Source of the DNA: Pseudomonas putida
GTDB taxonomy: Bacteria > Pseudomonadota > Gammaproteobacteria > Pseudomonadales > Pseudomonadaceae
Direction: 5' to 3'
NCBI RefSeq assembly: GCF_028682475.1
Contig: NZ_JANHLE010000006.1
Coordinates: forward strand, 62,001 to 126,000
Length of the DNA stretch: 64,000 nucleotides
Below, piece by piece: positions 45,643 through 55,552 of this stretch (position 1 is its first letter; each line of letters starts with the position of its first letter). The notes beneath the pieces are model-generated. The model searched no databases, was not told the origin of the DNA, and worked only from the letters and a program-made list of their open reading frames with translations. Both the position numbers and the translations under genes were made by a program.

Positions 45643-46425
45643 ATGACCGTCACCATCAAAACCGCCGAAGACATCGAAAAGATGCGCATCGCCGGCCGCC
45701 TGGCCGCCGAAGTCCTGGAGATGATCGAAGAGCACGTCAAGCCCGGTGTCACCACCGAAGAGCTCGACCGCCTGTGCCACGACTACATCGTCAACGTCCA
45801 GAAGGCGATCCCGGCACCGCTCAACTACAAGGGTTTTCCCAAGTCGATCTGCACCTCGGTCAACCATGTGGTGTGCCACGGCATCCCCGGCGACAAGCCG
45901 CTCAAGGATGGCGACACCCTGAACATCGACGTCACCGTCATCAAGGACGGCTACCACGGCGACACCAGCCGCATGTTTCATGTCGGCAACGTGCCGGTGT
46001 GGGCCGAGCGCCTGTCGCAGGTCACCCAGGAATGCATGTACAAGGCCATTGAGCTGGTCAAGCCGGGCTGCCGCCTGGGCGATATCGGCGAAGTGATCCA
46101 GAAACACGCCGAAAAGAACGGTTTCTCGGTGGTCCGCGAGTTCTGCGGCCACGGCATCGGCAAGGTGTTCCACGAAGAGCCGCAAATCCTCCACTACGGC
46201 CGCGCCGGCACCGGCATGGAGCTCAAGGAAGGCATGACCTTCACCATCGAGCCGATGATCAACCAGGGCCGTGCCGACACCAAGGTGCTGGGCGACGGCT
46301 GGACCGCGATCACCAAGGACCGCAAGCTCTCGGCACAGTGGGAACACACCCTGGTGGTGACCGCGACCGGTTATGAGATCTTCACTTTGCGTAAAGACGA
46401 CACCATTCCCCGTATGTCAGCCTGA
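45643..46425 (+). CDS. map: Methionine aminopeptidase type I
   Basis: A 260-residue metalloenzyme that removes the initiator Met from new proteins. The five metal ligands lie in NIDVTVIKDGYHGDTSRMF, the GHGIGKVFHEEP segment and the FTIEPMI / AQWEHTLVV segments. AGAGAGCC lies before the ATG. It is divergent from rpsB and leads a plus-strand run with glnD and dapC. Confidence 0.97.
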   Translation: MTVTIKTAEDIEKMRIAGRLAAEVLEMIEEHVKPGVTTEELDRLCHDYIVNVQKAIPAPLNYKGFPKSICTSVNHVVCHGIPGDKPLKDGDTLNIDVTVIKDGYHGDTSRMFHVGNVPVWAERLSQVTQECMYKAIELVKPGCRLGDIGEVIQKHAEKNGFSVVREFCGHGIGKVFHEEPQILHYGRAGTGMELKEGMTFTIEPMINQGRADTKVLGDGWTAITKDRKLSAQWEHTLVVTATGYEIFTLRKDDTIPRMSA

Positions 46426-46446
46426 TTCACACAGGAAAGTGACTCG

Positions 46447-49146
46447 ATGCCCCAGGTGGATCCCGAGCTGTTCGACCGCGGCCAGTTCCAGGCGGAACGG
46501 GCCCTCAAGGCTAGCCCTATCGCAGCCTTCAAGAAGGCCATCCGCCAGGCGGGCGAAGTGCTCGACAAGCGCTTTCGCGACGGCCGCGAGATCCGCCGGC
46601 TGATCGAGGACCGCGCCTGGTTCGTCGACAACATCCTGCAACAGGCCTGGAACCAGTTCGACTGGAGCGATGAGGCCGATATCGCCCTGGTGGCAACCGG
46701 CGGCTATGGCCGGGGCGAGTTGCACCCCCACTCCGACATCGACCTGCTGATCCTGCTCGACAGCGCCGATCACGAAGTGTTTCGCGACTCGATCGAACGC
46801 TTCCTGACCCTGCTCTGGGACATTGGCCTGGAAGTGGGCCAGAGTGTGCGCTCGGTCGATGAGTGCGCCGAACAGGCGCGCGCCGACCTCACGGTTGTCA
46901 CCAACCTGATGGAAAGCCGCACCATTGCCGGCCCCGAACGCCTGCGCCAGCGCATGCTGGAGGTCACCAGCACTGCGCACATGTGGCCGAGCAAAGAGTT
47001 CTTCCTGGCCAAACGCGCCGAGCAAAAGGCCCGGCACCACAAGTACAACGACACCGAATACAACCTCGAGCCCAACGTCAAAGGCTCACCGGGTGGCCTG
47101 CGCGATATCCAGACAGTACTGTGGATCGCCCGTCGTCAGTACGGCACCCTGAACCTGCACGCCCTGGCGGGCGAAGGCTTCCTGCTGGAGAGCGAAAACG
47201 CCCTGCTGGCCTCCTCCCAGGAGTTCCTGTGGAAGGTCCGTTATGCCTTGCACATGCTCGCCGGCCGCGCCGAAGACCGCCTGCTGTTCGATCACCAACG
47301 CAGTATTGCCGCCCTGCTCGGCTTCAGCGATGACAACCCCAAACGGGCCATCGAGCAGTTCATGCAGCAGTACTATCGGGTAGTCATGAGTATCGCCGAG
47401 CTCAGCGACCTGATCATCCAGCACTTTGAAGAAATCATTCTCGACGACGACAGCGGCAGCACCCAGCCGCTCAATGCGCGCTTCCAGCTGCATGACGGCT
47501 ATATCGAGGCGGTACGCACAAACGTCTTCAAGCGCACCCCGTTCGCCATGCTGGAAATCTTCGTATTGATGGCCCAGCACCCGGAAGTCAAAGGTGTGCG
47601 CGCCGATACCATTCGCCTGCTACGTGAACACCGGCATCTGATCGACGACGACTTTCGCAACGATATCCGCAATACCAGCCTGTTTATCGAGCTGTTCAAG
47701 TGCGAGATAGGCATCCATCGCAATCTGCGGCGCATGAACCGCTACGGCATTCTGGGGCGCTACCTGCCGGAATTCGGCCTGATCGTCGGGCAGATGCAAC
47801 ATGACCTGTTTCATATTTATACGGTCGATGCGCATACCCTGAACCTGATCAAGCACCTGCGTAAACTGCAGTACACACCGGTGTCGGAGAAATTCCCGCT
47901 GGCCAGCAAGCTCATGGGCCGCCTGCCCAAACCCGAGCTGATCTACCTGGCCGGCCTTTACCACGACATCGGCAAAGGCCGCCAAGGTGACCACTCGGAG
48001 CTCGGCGCCGTGGATGCCCAGGCGTTCTGCCTGCGTCACCAATTGCCGATCTGGGACAGCCGCCTGGTAGTCTGGCTGGTGCAGAATCACCTGGTGATGT
48101 CGACCACTGCCCAGCGCAAGGATCTTTCCGACCCGCAAGTGATCCACGACTTCGCCCTGCAGATGGGCGACGAGACCCGCCTGGACTACCTCTACGTACT
48201 GACCGTGGCCGACATCAACGCCACCAACCCGAGCCTGTGGAATTCCTGGCGCGCCAGCCTGTTGCGCCAGCTCTACACCGAGACCAAGCGCGCCCTGCGC
48301 CGTGGCCTGGAAAACCCGCTGGACCGCGAAGAGCAGATCCGCCAGACCCAGAGCGCGGCACTGGACATCCTGATCCGCGAAGGCACCGACCCGGACGACG
48401 TCGAACAACTCTGGGCGCAACTGGGTGATGACTACTTCCTGCGCCACACCGCCGCCGACGTAGCCTGGCACACCGATGCCATCCTCCAGCAACCGGCCGA
48501 CGGTGGCCCGTTGGTGCTGATCAAGGAAACCACCCAGCGCGAGTTCGAAGGCGGCACGCAGATCTTCATCTATGCGCCCGACCAGCACGACTTCTTCGCC
48601 GTGACCGTAGCGGCCATGGACCAGCTCAACCTGAACATCCATGACGCGCGGATCATTACCTCCAGCAGCCAGTTCACCCTCGACACCTACATCGTGCTCG
48701 ACAACGACGGCGGCTCGATCGGCGACAACCCGCAGCGGGTCAAGGATATCCGCGACGGCCTGACCGACGCCCTGCGCAATCCTGACGATTACCCGACCAT
48801 CATCAAACGCCGGGTACCGCGCCAGCTCAAGCACTTCACCTTTGCCCCGCAGGTGACCATTCACAACGACGCCCAGCGACCGGTAACCATCCTCGAACTC
48901 AGCGCTCCCGACCGCCCGGGCCTGCTGGCGCGGATCGGCAAGATCTTCCTGGAGTTCGACCTGTCGCTGCAAAATGCCAAGATTGCCACCCTCGGCGAAC
49001 GCGTCGAAGACGTGTTCTTCATCACCGACGCCGACAACCAGCCGCTGTCCGACCCACAACTGTGCAGCCGCCTGCAGGATGCCATCGTCGAGCAATTGCG
49101 CGTCGACCAGGCCGCCGCAACCACCGTTTCCCGCCTGACCTTTTAA
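46447..49146 (+). CDS. glnD: Bifunctional uridylyltransferase/uridylyl-removing enzyme GlnD
   Basis: An 899-residue nitrogen sensor that uridylylates PII when glutamine is low and removes UMP when it is high. The nucleotidyltransferase motif [19 protein letters not shown] (near residue 88) is followed by the HD domain with [21 protein letters not shown] (near 500-520). Two C-terminal ACT domains complete it, the last containing [19 protein letters not shown]. Length is standard. It starts 21 bases after map and ends 22 bases before dapC. Confidence 0.97.
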   Translation: MPQVDPELFDRGQFQAERALKASPIAAFKKAIRQAGEVLDKRFRDGREIRRLIEDRAWFVDNILQQAWNQFDWSDEADIALVATGGYGRGELHPHSDIDLLILLDSADHEVFRDSIERFLTLLWDIGLEVGQSVRSVDECAEQARADLTVVTNLMESRTIAGPERLRQRMLEVTSTAHMWPSKEFFLAKRAEQKARHHKYNDTEYNLEPNVKGSPGGLRDIQTVLWIARRQYGTLNLHALAGEGFLLESENALLASSQEFLWKVRYALHMLAGRAEDRLLFDHQRSIAALLGFSDDNPKRAIEQFMQQYYRVVMSIAELSDLIIQHFEEIILDDDSGSTQPLNARFQLHDGYIEAVRTNVFKRTPFAMLEIFVLMAQHPEVKGVRADTIRLLREHRHLIDDDFRNDIRNTSLFIELFKCEIGIHRNLRRMNRYGILGRYLPEFGLIVGQMQHDLFHIYTVDAHTLNLIKHLRKLQYTPVSEKFPLASKLMGRLPKPELIYLAGLYHDIGKGRQGDHSELGAVDAQAFCLRHQLPIWDSRLVVWLVQNHLVMSTTAQRKDLSDPQVIHDFALQMGDETRLDYLYVLTVADINATNPSLWNSWRASLLRQLYTETKRALRRGLENPLDREEQIRQTQSAALDILIREGTDPDDVEQLWAQLGDDYFLRHTAADVAWHTDAILQQPADGGPLVLIKETTQREFEGGTQIFIYAPDQHDFFAVTVAAMDQLNLNIHDARIITSSSQFTLDTYIVLDNDGGSIGDNPQRVKDIRDGLTDALRNPDDYPTIIKRRVPRQLKHFTFAPQVTIHNDAQRPVTILELSAPDRPGLLARIGKIFLEFDLSLQNAKIATLGERVEDVFFITDADNQPLSDPQLCSRLQDAIVEQLRVDQAAATTVSRLTF

Positions 49147-49168
49147 CGTTTGACGAGACCCAGCGCCG

Positions 49169-50362
49169 ATGAACACCGATTTGCTTCAGCTTCAGCCCTA
49201 CCCGTTCGAGAAACTTCGCGCCTTGCTCGGCAGCGTCCAGCCTGCCGCCGACAAGCGCGCCATTGCCCTGTCGATCGGTGAGCCCAAGCATGAATCGCCG
49301 GCGTTCGTCGCCCAGGCCCTGGCAGACAATCTCCAGCAGATGGCCGTGTACCCGACCACCGTTGGCCTGCCGGCGTTGCGCCAGGCCATCACCCGCTGGT
49401 GCGAGCGCCGTTTCGGTGTGCCGAGCGGCTGGCTGGATGCCGACAAACACGTGCTGCCGGTCAACGGCACCCGCGAAGCACTGTTCGCCTTTACCCAGGC
49501 CGTGGTCAACCGTGACGCGGACGGCCTGGTCATCAGCCCGAACCCGTTCTACCAGATCTATGAAGGCGCAGCGCTGCTGGCCGGCGCCACCCCGCACTAC
49601 CTGCCATGCCTGGACAGCAACGGCTTCAACCCGGACTTCGACGCCGTCTCGGCCGAGACCTGGAAGCGTTGCCAGATCCTGTTCATCTGCTCCCCGGGCA
49701 ACCCCACCGGCGCGCTGGTGCCGATGGAAACCCTGAAGAAGCTCATTGCCCTGGCCGACCAATACGATTTCGTGATTGCCGCCGACGAGTGCTACAGCGA
49801 ACTGTATTTCGACGAGCAAAGCCCGCCACCAGGCCTGCTCAGCGCCTGCGTGGAACTGGGCCGCAGCGATTTCAAGCGTTGCGTGGTGTTCCACAGCCTG
49901 TCCAAGCGCTCCAACCTGCCGGGCCTGCGCTCGGGCTTCGTCGCCGGTGACGCTGAAATCATCAAGCCGTTCCTGCTCTATCGCACCTACCACGGCTGCG
50001 CCATGCCGGTGCAGACCCAGCTGGCGAGCATCGCCGCCTGGAACGACGAAGAGCACGTGCTAGCCAACCGGGACCTGTACCGTGAGAAATTCGATGCGGT
50101 GCTGGAGATTCTGGCGCCGGTACTTGATGTCCAGCGTCCGGACGGTGGCTTCTACCTGTGGGCCAAAGTGCCCGGTGACGATGCCGAGTTCTGCCGCGGC
50201 CTGTTCGAAGCCCAGCACGTAACCGTAGTGCCAGGTTCGTACCTGTCCCGTGAAGTGGATGGCGTCAACCCGGGCGCCGGGCGCGTACGCATGGCACTGG
50301 TGGCTCCGCTGGCTGAGTGCGTCGAAGCAGCCGAGCGAATTCGTCAGTTCCTTTCGCGCTGA
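49169..50362 (+). CDS. dapC: Succinyldiaminopimelate transaminase DapC
   Basis: A 397-residue PLP enzyme of fold type I. Signatures are LSIGEPKHESPAFV, SPNPFYQIYEGAALLAGA, CSPGNPTGALV and the Schiff-base Lys in HSLSKRSNLPGLRSG. In Pseudomonas the gene after glnD is the DapC that makes N-succinyl-LL-diaminopimelate for lysine and peptidoglycan. dapD and dapE are also in this window, which supports that role over a generic aminotransferase. Confidence 0.92.
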   Translation: MNTDLLQLQPYPFEKLRALLGSVQPAADKRAIALSIGEPKHESPAFVAQALADNLQQMAVYPTTVGLPALRQAITRWCERRFGVPSGWLDADKHVLPVNGTREALFAFTQAVVNRDADGLVISPNPFYQIYEGAALLAGATPHYLPCLDSNGFNPDFDAVSAETWKRCQILFICSPGNPTGALVPMETLKKLIALADQYDFVIAADECYSELYFDEQSPPPGLLSACVELGRSDFKRCVVFHSLSKRSNLPGLRSGFVAGDAEIIKPFLLYRTYHGCAMPVQTQLASIAAWNDEEHVLANRDLYREKFDAVLEILAPVLDVQRPDGGFYLWAKVPGDDAEFCRGLFEAQHVTVVPGSYLSREVDGVNPGAGRVRMALVAPLAECVEAAERIRQFLSR

Positions 50363-50369
50363 CAGGCCC

Positions 50370-50395
50370 GCGACACCGTGCCGCCACGGTGTCGC
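50370..50395 (+). terminator. Possible terminator after dapC
   Basis: A perfect 10-bp stem GCGACACCGT / ACGGTGTCGC with a 6-base loop lies just after the stop codon. The following bases (GCCCTTC) are only weakly T-rich, so activity is uncertain. Confidence 0.45.
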
Positions 50396-50496
50396 GCCCT
50401 TCAGATCAGGCAATACGGCAGACACTACATATCTAGTGCCCGGCAGACCTTCCCGATGCGAATACTCCGGTTTCCATCCTTCAAGAGAGTCTGCCC

Positions 50497-51228
50497 ATGA
50501 CCGAGCTCATGATCTGCCATTGCCCACGCCATCCCGCCCCTCACCTGTCCCACGCAGCAGCGCTGCGTGAGAACCCCGCAAATGCCGCAAGCAAGGGGCA
50601 GAGCAATCGCCGTAAACGCTCCATCGGCTACTTCGACAAATTCTGGTCGCCGGGGCGCACCTTGCGCATCACTTTCGTCAACGAACCCGAAGCAGCCCTC
50701 AAGCAAGCCATCTTTGCCGCTGCCTGCCAGTGGCTGCCTTACGTCAACCTGAGCTTCGAGCTGGTCGCAGACGACGATGACAACAGCGAGATCAAGATCT
50801 ACACCGGTGGCACACCTGAGCTGAATTACTCGGTGTACGGAACCGACGCCCTGACCAGCGCCGGGGCCTCCATGGTGCTAAGCGTTACGCCGGATATGGA
50901 GAGCTTTGAACGCACGGTCATCCACGAGTTTGGCCATGCTCTGGGTGCAGAGCACGAACACCAGCACCCTGATGCCAATATTCCCTGGGATATCCCCAAG
51001 GTCTATGAACATTACGCAGCCAAGGGCATCGACAAAGCCACGGTCGATGAAAATGTACTGGCCAGAATTGAAAACAGCAGCCTGCGCAAACTGCCTTATG
51101 ACCGGCATTCGATCATGCACTATCCCGTTCTCCAGGCGCTGACCCAGGGCGACTGGGAGGTGGGTATCAACAGCCAGATCAGTGACAAGGACAAAGCATT
51201 CATGCGCATGGCCTACCCAAGCGACTGA
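50497..51228 (+). CDS. Astacin-like M12 zinc metallopeptidase, copy 1
   Basis: A 243-residue protein. The zinc site HEFGHALGAEHE (His143, Glu144, His147, His153) and the Met-turn SIMHY (205-209), with its Tyr, are those of the astacin family of metzincins. The N-terminal 35 residues are unlike a signal peptide (two Cys-His pairs, then NRRKRS at 37-42) and no membrane segment is seen. It may stay in the cytosol, leave by a non-Sec route, or be a zymogen with a short propeptide. A weak AAGAGAG lies upstream of the ATG. A paralogue with the same plan follows 147 bases later. The substrate is unknown. Confidence 0.85.
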   Translation: MTELMICHCPRHPAPHLSHAAALRENPANAASKGQSNRRKRSIGYFDKFWSPGRTLRITFVNEPEAALKQAIFAAACQWLPYVNLSFELVADDDDNSEIKIYTGGTPELNYSVYGTDALTSAGASMVLSVTPDMESFERTVIHEFGHALGAEHEHQHPDANIPWDIPKVYEHYAAKGIDKATVDENVLARIENSSLRKLPYDRHSIMHYPVLQALTQGDWEVGINSQISDKDKAFMRMAYPSD

Positions 51229-51375
51229 TTGCACTACCTGAGCTCACCCAGGTTCGCTCCTCCTGTCCAGCGCGAGCCCCCCCTCTCAGGGTGTCGCCTC
51301 GCCTAGCTTTAATTACCACATGGCGACCTGACACGGATGGGAAGCTCTGAGTTCCACCTCAACAGGAGTTTACCC

Positions 51376-52116
51376 ATGAGCAAGCTGATCCTCCCCCGCT
51401 GCCGATACCGCGTAGATCCGTTACGCTCCCGTGAACTGGCGATAGCCGAAAACCCACTGAATGCCTCCGGCGGGGGCTCAGGCAATCGACGCAAGCGCTC
51501 GCTGGGTGCCGTCAGGCGGCTCTGGCAGCCAGGACGAACCCTTTGGGTTTCGTTTATTGGCGCACCAGACAGACGCTTGAAAATGGCCATATTCGAAGCA
51601 GCCTCTCAATGGCTGGACCTTTCCGGTGCGAACCTGGATCTGGATCTCGCGGAAGACGATGACAAGAAAGCGCAGATCAGAGTCCTCACCGGACCGTACG
51701 CGCTGCGCAACGAATCCGACATCGGCACCGATGCCTTGGCATATGACGATGACACAATGAGTCTGAACGTTCCACTTGGCCATGAATTGTTCGAGTGCAC
51801 CGTACTGCATGAGTTCGGTCACGCCCTGGGGGCCGAGCATGAGCATCAACACCCCGATGCGGACATCCCCTGGAACGAGGAGGCGGTCATGCGCAAGTAC
51901 ACGACCGAGCTTGGCTGGAGCGAGACTGACGTCAGGCAGCAAATGCTGAAAAAGCTAGACAATGTCGCCTTAAGAAAAACAGCTTACGATCAGACTTCGA
52001 TCATGCATTACGCCATCCCCAAAGATGTGACCGATGGTGAGTGGGAAGTTGGCCAGAACCTGGAGCTCAGCGAAAAAGACCTGGAGTTCATGCGTTTGGC
52101 TTACCCGCAGACGTGA
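51376..52116 (+). CDS. Astacin-like M12 zinc metallopeptidase, copy 2
   Basis: A 246-residue paralogue of the preceding gene. Zinc site HEFGHALGAEHE at 145-156 and Met-turn SIMHY at 208-212. The N-terminal NRRKRS motif and PGRTL segment are shared with copy 1, and both end in R-x-AYP. The middle of the two proteins has diverged strongly, so the duplication is not recent. CAGGAG precedes the chosen ATG at good spacing; an earlier in-frame ATG has none. No signal peptide or membrane segment is visible. The two copies may act on different targets or form a secreted pair; that is inference. Confidence 0.85.
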   Translation: MSKLILPRCRYRVDPLRSRELAIAENPLNASGGGSGNRRKRSLGAVRRLWQPGRTLWVSFIGAPDRRLKMAIFEAASQWLDLSGANLDLDLAEDDDKKAQIRVLTGPYALRNESDIGTDALAYDDDTMSLNVPLGHELFECTVLHEFGHALGAEHEHQHPDADIPWNEEAVMRKYTTELGWSETDVRQQMLKKLDNVALRKTAYDQTSIMHYAIPKDVTDGEWEVGQNLELSEKDLEFMRLAYPQT

Positions 52117-52182
52117 GTACTACCATCGCGGAGCAAGCACCCAGTTCCTGTGCCGGCTAGTTCCGCGATGAACACCTGCAGC

Positions 52183-53829
52183 CTATTTCATCGCCCCCAG
52201 ATTCACCTCACTCATGTCCAGCTCACCCAGCACCTGACGCACCACATCGTCACCGACCTGGTGGTGGCGGTGCAGTTTGTACAACTCCAGGCGCTGAGCC
52301 CGTAATGCACGCAGGCGCAAGCGGCGCTCCAGCTGGTCCATCTGCTCGGCCAGGGCCTGGGCCTCGGCACTGTCGTTGAAACTGTCCAGTTGATGCCGGT
52401 ATTCGGCCATCAGCCGCGCCTTCAGTTCTGCGGCCAACGCCGCCTGGGCCGCGTCCTGGGGCGCGCCCGGCTCGGCCAGGTCTTCGGCTTCCAGGGCATG
52501 AATAGCCGCTTCAGCCGTGCGTCGCCAGGCGTCCTTGGCCTCCTGGCGCAATTTGTCATCCGGGCTCTTCGTCACCCCGCGCAACAGCAGTGGCAAGGCA
52601 ACGCAGGCCGACACCAGCGACAGCAGGATCACCCCGGCAGCAATGAAGATCAGCAGGTCGCGCTCCGGGAACGCGGTACCCGCACTGATCAGCAACGGGA
52701 CCGACATGACACCCGCCAGGGTCACAGCCCCGCGCACCCCACCGAGGGTCAGCAGCCAGCAGGAACGCGCGTTGGGCACCAGCACCAGGTCTTCCTTGCC
52801 GCGCCAGCGGCGGATCACCCCGATCAAGCGCCAGATGCTCTGCACCCAGACGAAGCGCAACACCACCAGCACCGCGAAGATCGCCAGCACACCCAGGCAA
52901 CGCCACGCCAGGGTCGGCCACAACGACGCCTCATGGCTGGTAACCGCCTTGATAATGTCCGGCAGCTGCAGGCCCAGCAGCAGGAAGATCAGGCCATTGA
53001 AGCTGAATTCCAGCAGCGACCAGACACTGCGATTGAGCAAGCGGGTACTGGTCTGGCGCGGTAGCAGGTCGAGCCAGCTCTGCATCATCCCGGCAGCCAC
53101 CGCCGAAAGGATCCCGGAAGCGCCCAGGCGTTCGGCCAGCACATAGGCGGCAAACGGCAGCAACAACATGAACACCACATGGGTGGCCGGGTCGTCCCAG
53201 CCGCGGGCGATCATCCACGCGCGCAAACGCCCTACCAGCCAGCTCAGGGCGACACCGATGGCCAGGCCACCCAAGGCGACCAGCACGAAAGTGAGGCTGG
53301 CCTGAGCCAGCGAGAACGCGCCGGTAATGGCCGCGACCAGGGCAAACTTGAAGGTCACCAGGCCTGTGGCGTCGTTCATCAACGCCTCACCCTGAAGCAT
53401 ATGCATCAAAGGGGTTGGCAAACGATCCTGGGTAATCGCCGACACCGCGACGGCGTCGGTTGGCGACAGCACCGCCGCCAGGGCAAAGGCCACCGGCAAC
53501 GGGATGCTCGGCAGGATCCAGTGAATGAAGTAACCGGCACCGACCACAGTGAACAGCACCAACCCCACCGCCAGGGTCAGGATCGGACCACGCAAGCGCC
53601 AGAGGTCGCGCTTGGGCATGCGCCAACCGTCGGCAAACAGCAGCGGCGGCAGGAACAGGAACAGAAACAATTCCGGGTCCAGGGTGACATGCAGCCCCAG
53701 TGTCGGCCAGGCCAGCAAGGCCCCGGCGGCGATCTGCACCAGTGGCAACGGCAACGGGATCAGGCGACCGACAAGTTTGGAGACACTCACCAGCATCAGC
53801 AGGATGAGAACGGTGTAGGCTGATTGCAT
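52183..53829 (-). CDS. Na+/H+ antiporter of the CPA1 (NhaP) family
   Basis: A 548-residue inner-membrane transporter with about 12 hydrophobic segments. CPA1 signatures include LFLPPLLFADGWRMPKRDL, the ion-binding region VLSPTDAVAVSAI and EALMNDATGLVTFKFAL, and the late motif LTLGGVRGAVTLAG. The C-terminal 130 residues are a charged cytosolic helical tail (QMDQLERRLRLRALRAQRLE) that may sense pH. AAAGGAAC precedes the ATG; a TTG six codons upstream is less likely. Ion specificity (Na, K or Li) cannot be told from sequence. Confidence 0.92.
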   Translation of the reverse strand: MQSAYTVLILLMLVSVSKLVGRLIPLPLPLVQIAAGALLAWPTLGLHVTLDPELFLFLFLPPLLFADGWRMPKRDLWRLRGPILTLAVGLVLFTVVGAGYFIHWILPSIPLPVAFALAAVLSPTDAVAVSAITQDRLPTPLMHMLQGEALMNDATGLVTFKFALVAAITGAFSLAQASLTFVLVALGGLAIGVALSWLVGRLRAWMIARGWDDPATHVVFMLLLPFAAYVLAERLGASGILSAVAAGMMQSWLDLLPRQTSTRLLNRSVWSLLEFSFNGLIFLLLGLQLPDIIKAVTSHEASLWPTLAWRCLGVLAIFAVLVVLRFVWVQSIWRLIGVIRRWRGKEDLVLVPNARSCWLLTLGGVRGAVTLAGVMSVPLLISAGTAFPERDLLIFIAAGVILLSLVSACVALPLLLRGVTKSPDDKLRQEAKDAWRRTAEAAIHALEAEDLAEPGAPQDAAQAALAAELKARLMAEYRHQLDSFNDSAEAQALAEQMDQLERRLRLRALRAQRLELYKLHRHHQVGDDVVRQVLGELDMSEVNLGAMK

Positions 53830-54058
53830 ACGGCGTGTTCCTTTCAATTCAGACAGTCAATGGCGCATGCGTTGCCCATTCTGGACATTGCCATCGAAAC
53901 GACATAGTAGCTGTTCAGGCTGCTGACGCACCGCTGCACAAAAGTCGCAGAGGCTGCCGAAACCTGTAACACAATGCTACAAAGTGATGTGCCAAGACCC
54001 ACCCTGAGCGGTTGACCATGGCATAATCCTTGACCATTTTTCCCAGGAGGGGCAAGAC

Positions 54059-54421
54059 ATGACCAACCGCGACACGCCATTGCGCCTTTATGGAATCAAG
54101 GCCTGCGATACCATGAAGAAAGCCCGTACCTGGCTGGAAGACAAAGGCCTGGGTTACGACTTTCACGATTACAAGAGCCAAGGCATCGACCGAGCGAGCC
54201 TGACCCGCTGGTGCGACGAGCACGGCTGGGAAACCATCCTCAACCGTGCCGGCACCACCTTCCGCAAGCTCGAAGACGCCCAGAAAGCCGACCTCGACCA
54301 GGCTAAGGCCATCGAACTGATGCTGGCTCAACCGTCGATGATCAAGCGCCCGGTGCTCGACCTCGGCGAACGGACCCTGGTCGGCTTCAAGCCGGACCTG
54401 TACGCAGCCGCCCTGCAATAA
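54059..54421 (+). CDS. ArsC/Spx-family reductase-like protein (YffB type)
   Basis: A 120-residue thioredoxin-fold protein. The N-terminal LYGIKACDTMKKARTWLED carries a single Cys in the CxxxxK arrangement of YffB-like ArsC-family proteins, which lack the full arsenate reductase site. GGAGGGG precedes the ATG. It stands 42 bases before dapD, a linkage also seen in P. aeruginosa. Function is not established; the ArsC name should not be taken as proof of arsenate reduction. Confidence 0.88.
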   Translation: MTNRDTPLRLYGIKACDTMKKARTWLEDKGLGYDFHDYKSQGIDRASLTRWCDEHGWETILNRAGTTFRKLEDAQKADLDQAKAIELMLAQPSMIKRPVLDLGERTLVGFKPDLYAAALQ

Positions 54422-54463
54422 CGCGGCGCCACGCTTTCAATCAAATTCGCAAGAGGAAACTGC

Positions 54464-55498
54464 ATGTCCACTACTCTGTTCAGCCTGGCCTTCGGTGTCG
54501 GCACCCAGAACCGCCAAGGTGCCTGGCTGGAAGTGTTTTACGCGCAACCGCTGATCAACCCGAGCGCCGAACTGGTTGCCGCGATTACCCCGGTGCTGGG
54601 TTATGAAGGCGGCAATCAGGCCATTGCCTTCAGCAACACCCAAGCCGCCCAGCTGGCTGATGCCCTCAAGGGTGTCGATGCCGCCCAGGCCGCCCTGCTG
54701 ACCCGCCTGGCCGAAAGCAACAAGCCGCTGGTCGCCACCCTGCTGGCCGAAGACGCCGCCCTGAGCTCGACCCCGGAAGCCTACCTGAAGCTGCACCTGC
54801 TCTCGCACCGTCTGGTCAAGCCGCACGGCCTGAGCCTGGCCGGGATCTTTCCGCTGCTGCCAAACGTGGCGTGGACCAGCCAGGGCGCGGTCGACCTGGC
54901 CGAGCTGGCCGAGCAGCAACTGGAAGCGCGCCTGAAGGGCGAGCTGCTGGAAGTGTTCTCGGTCGACAAGTTCCCGAAAATGACCGACTACGTCGTGCCT
55001 GCCGGCGTGCGTATCGCCGACAGCGCCCGTGTGCGCCTGGGCGCCTACATCGGCGAAGGCACCACCATCATGCACGAAGGCTTCGTCAACTTTAACGCCG
55101 GCACCGAAGGCCCGGGCATGATCGAAGGCCGCGTCTCGGCGGGCGTGTTCGTCGGCAAGGGCTCGGACCTGGGCGGCGGTTGCTCGACCATGGGCACCCT
55201 GTCCGGTGGCGGCAACATCGTCATCAAGGTCGGCGAAGGCTGCCTGATCGGCGCCAACGCCGGTATCGGCATTCCGCTGGGCGACCGCAACACCGTCGAA
55301 GCCGGTCTGTACATCACTGCCGGTACCAAGGTGAACCTGCTGGACGAGAACAACCAGCTGGTCAAGGTCGTCAAGGCCCGCGACCTGGCCGGCCAGACCG
55401 ACCTGCTGTTCCGTCGCAACTCGCTGAACGGCGCAGTGGAATGCAAGACCCACAAGTCGGCCATCGAGCTGAACGAAGCGCTGCACGCCCACAACTAA
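54464..55498 (+). CDS. dapD: 2,3,4,5-tetrahydropyridine-2,6-dicarboxylate N-succinyltransferase
   Basis: A 344-residue DapD of the long, Pseudomonas/actinobacterial type. It adds succinate to tetrahydrodipicolinate in lysine and cell-wall synthesis. The C-terminal half is a left-handed beta-helix of hexapeptide repeats (VRLGAYIGEGTTIMHEGFVN, then GCSTMGTLSGGGNIVI and GCLIGANAGIGIPLGD). It shares the pathway with dapC and dapE elsewhere in the window. Confidence 0.97.
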   Translation: MSTTLFSLAFGVGTQNRQGAWLEVFYAQPLINPSAELVAAITPVLGYEGGNQAIAFSNTQAAQLADALKGVDAAQAALLTRLAESNKPLVATLLAEDAALSSTPEAYLKLHLLSHRLVKPHGLSLAGIFPLLPNVAWTSQGAVDLAELAEQQLEARLKGELLEVFSVDKFPKMTDYVVPAGVRIADSARVRLGAYIGEGTTIMHEGFVNFNAGTEGPGMIEGRVSAGVFVGKGSDLGGGCSTMGTLSGGGNIVIKVGEGCLIGANAGIGIPLGDRNTVEAGLYITAGTKVNLLDENNQLVKVVKARDLAGQTDLLFRRNSLNGAVECKTHKSAIELNEALHAHN

Positions 55499-55552
55499 GT
55501 GGTACCATCGGGTCTGGCCTAACGCCAGGCCCGATTTTCAGGTCCGACCATC

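Noticed and set aside
54059..54421. ArsC-like protein as arsenate reductase
   Set aside because: Only the YffB-type single-Cys arrangement is seen and no ars gene is nearby; the dapD linkage points elsewhere.
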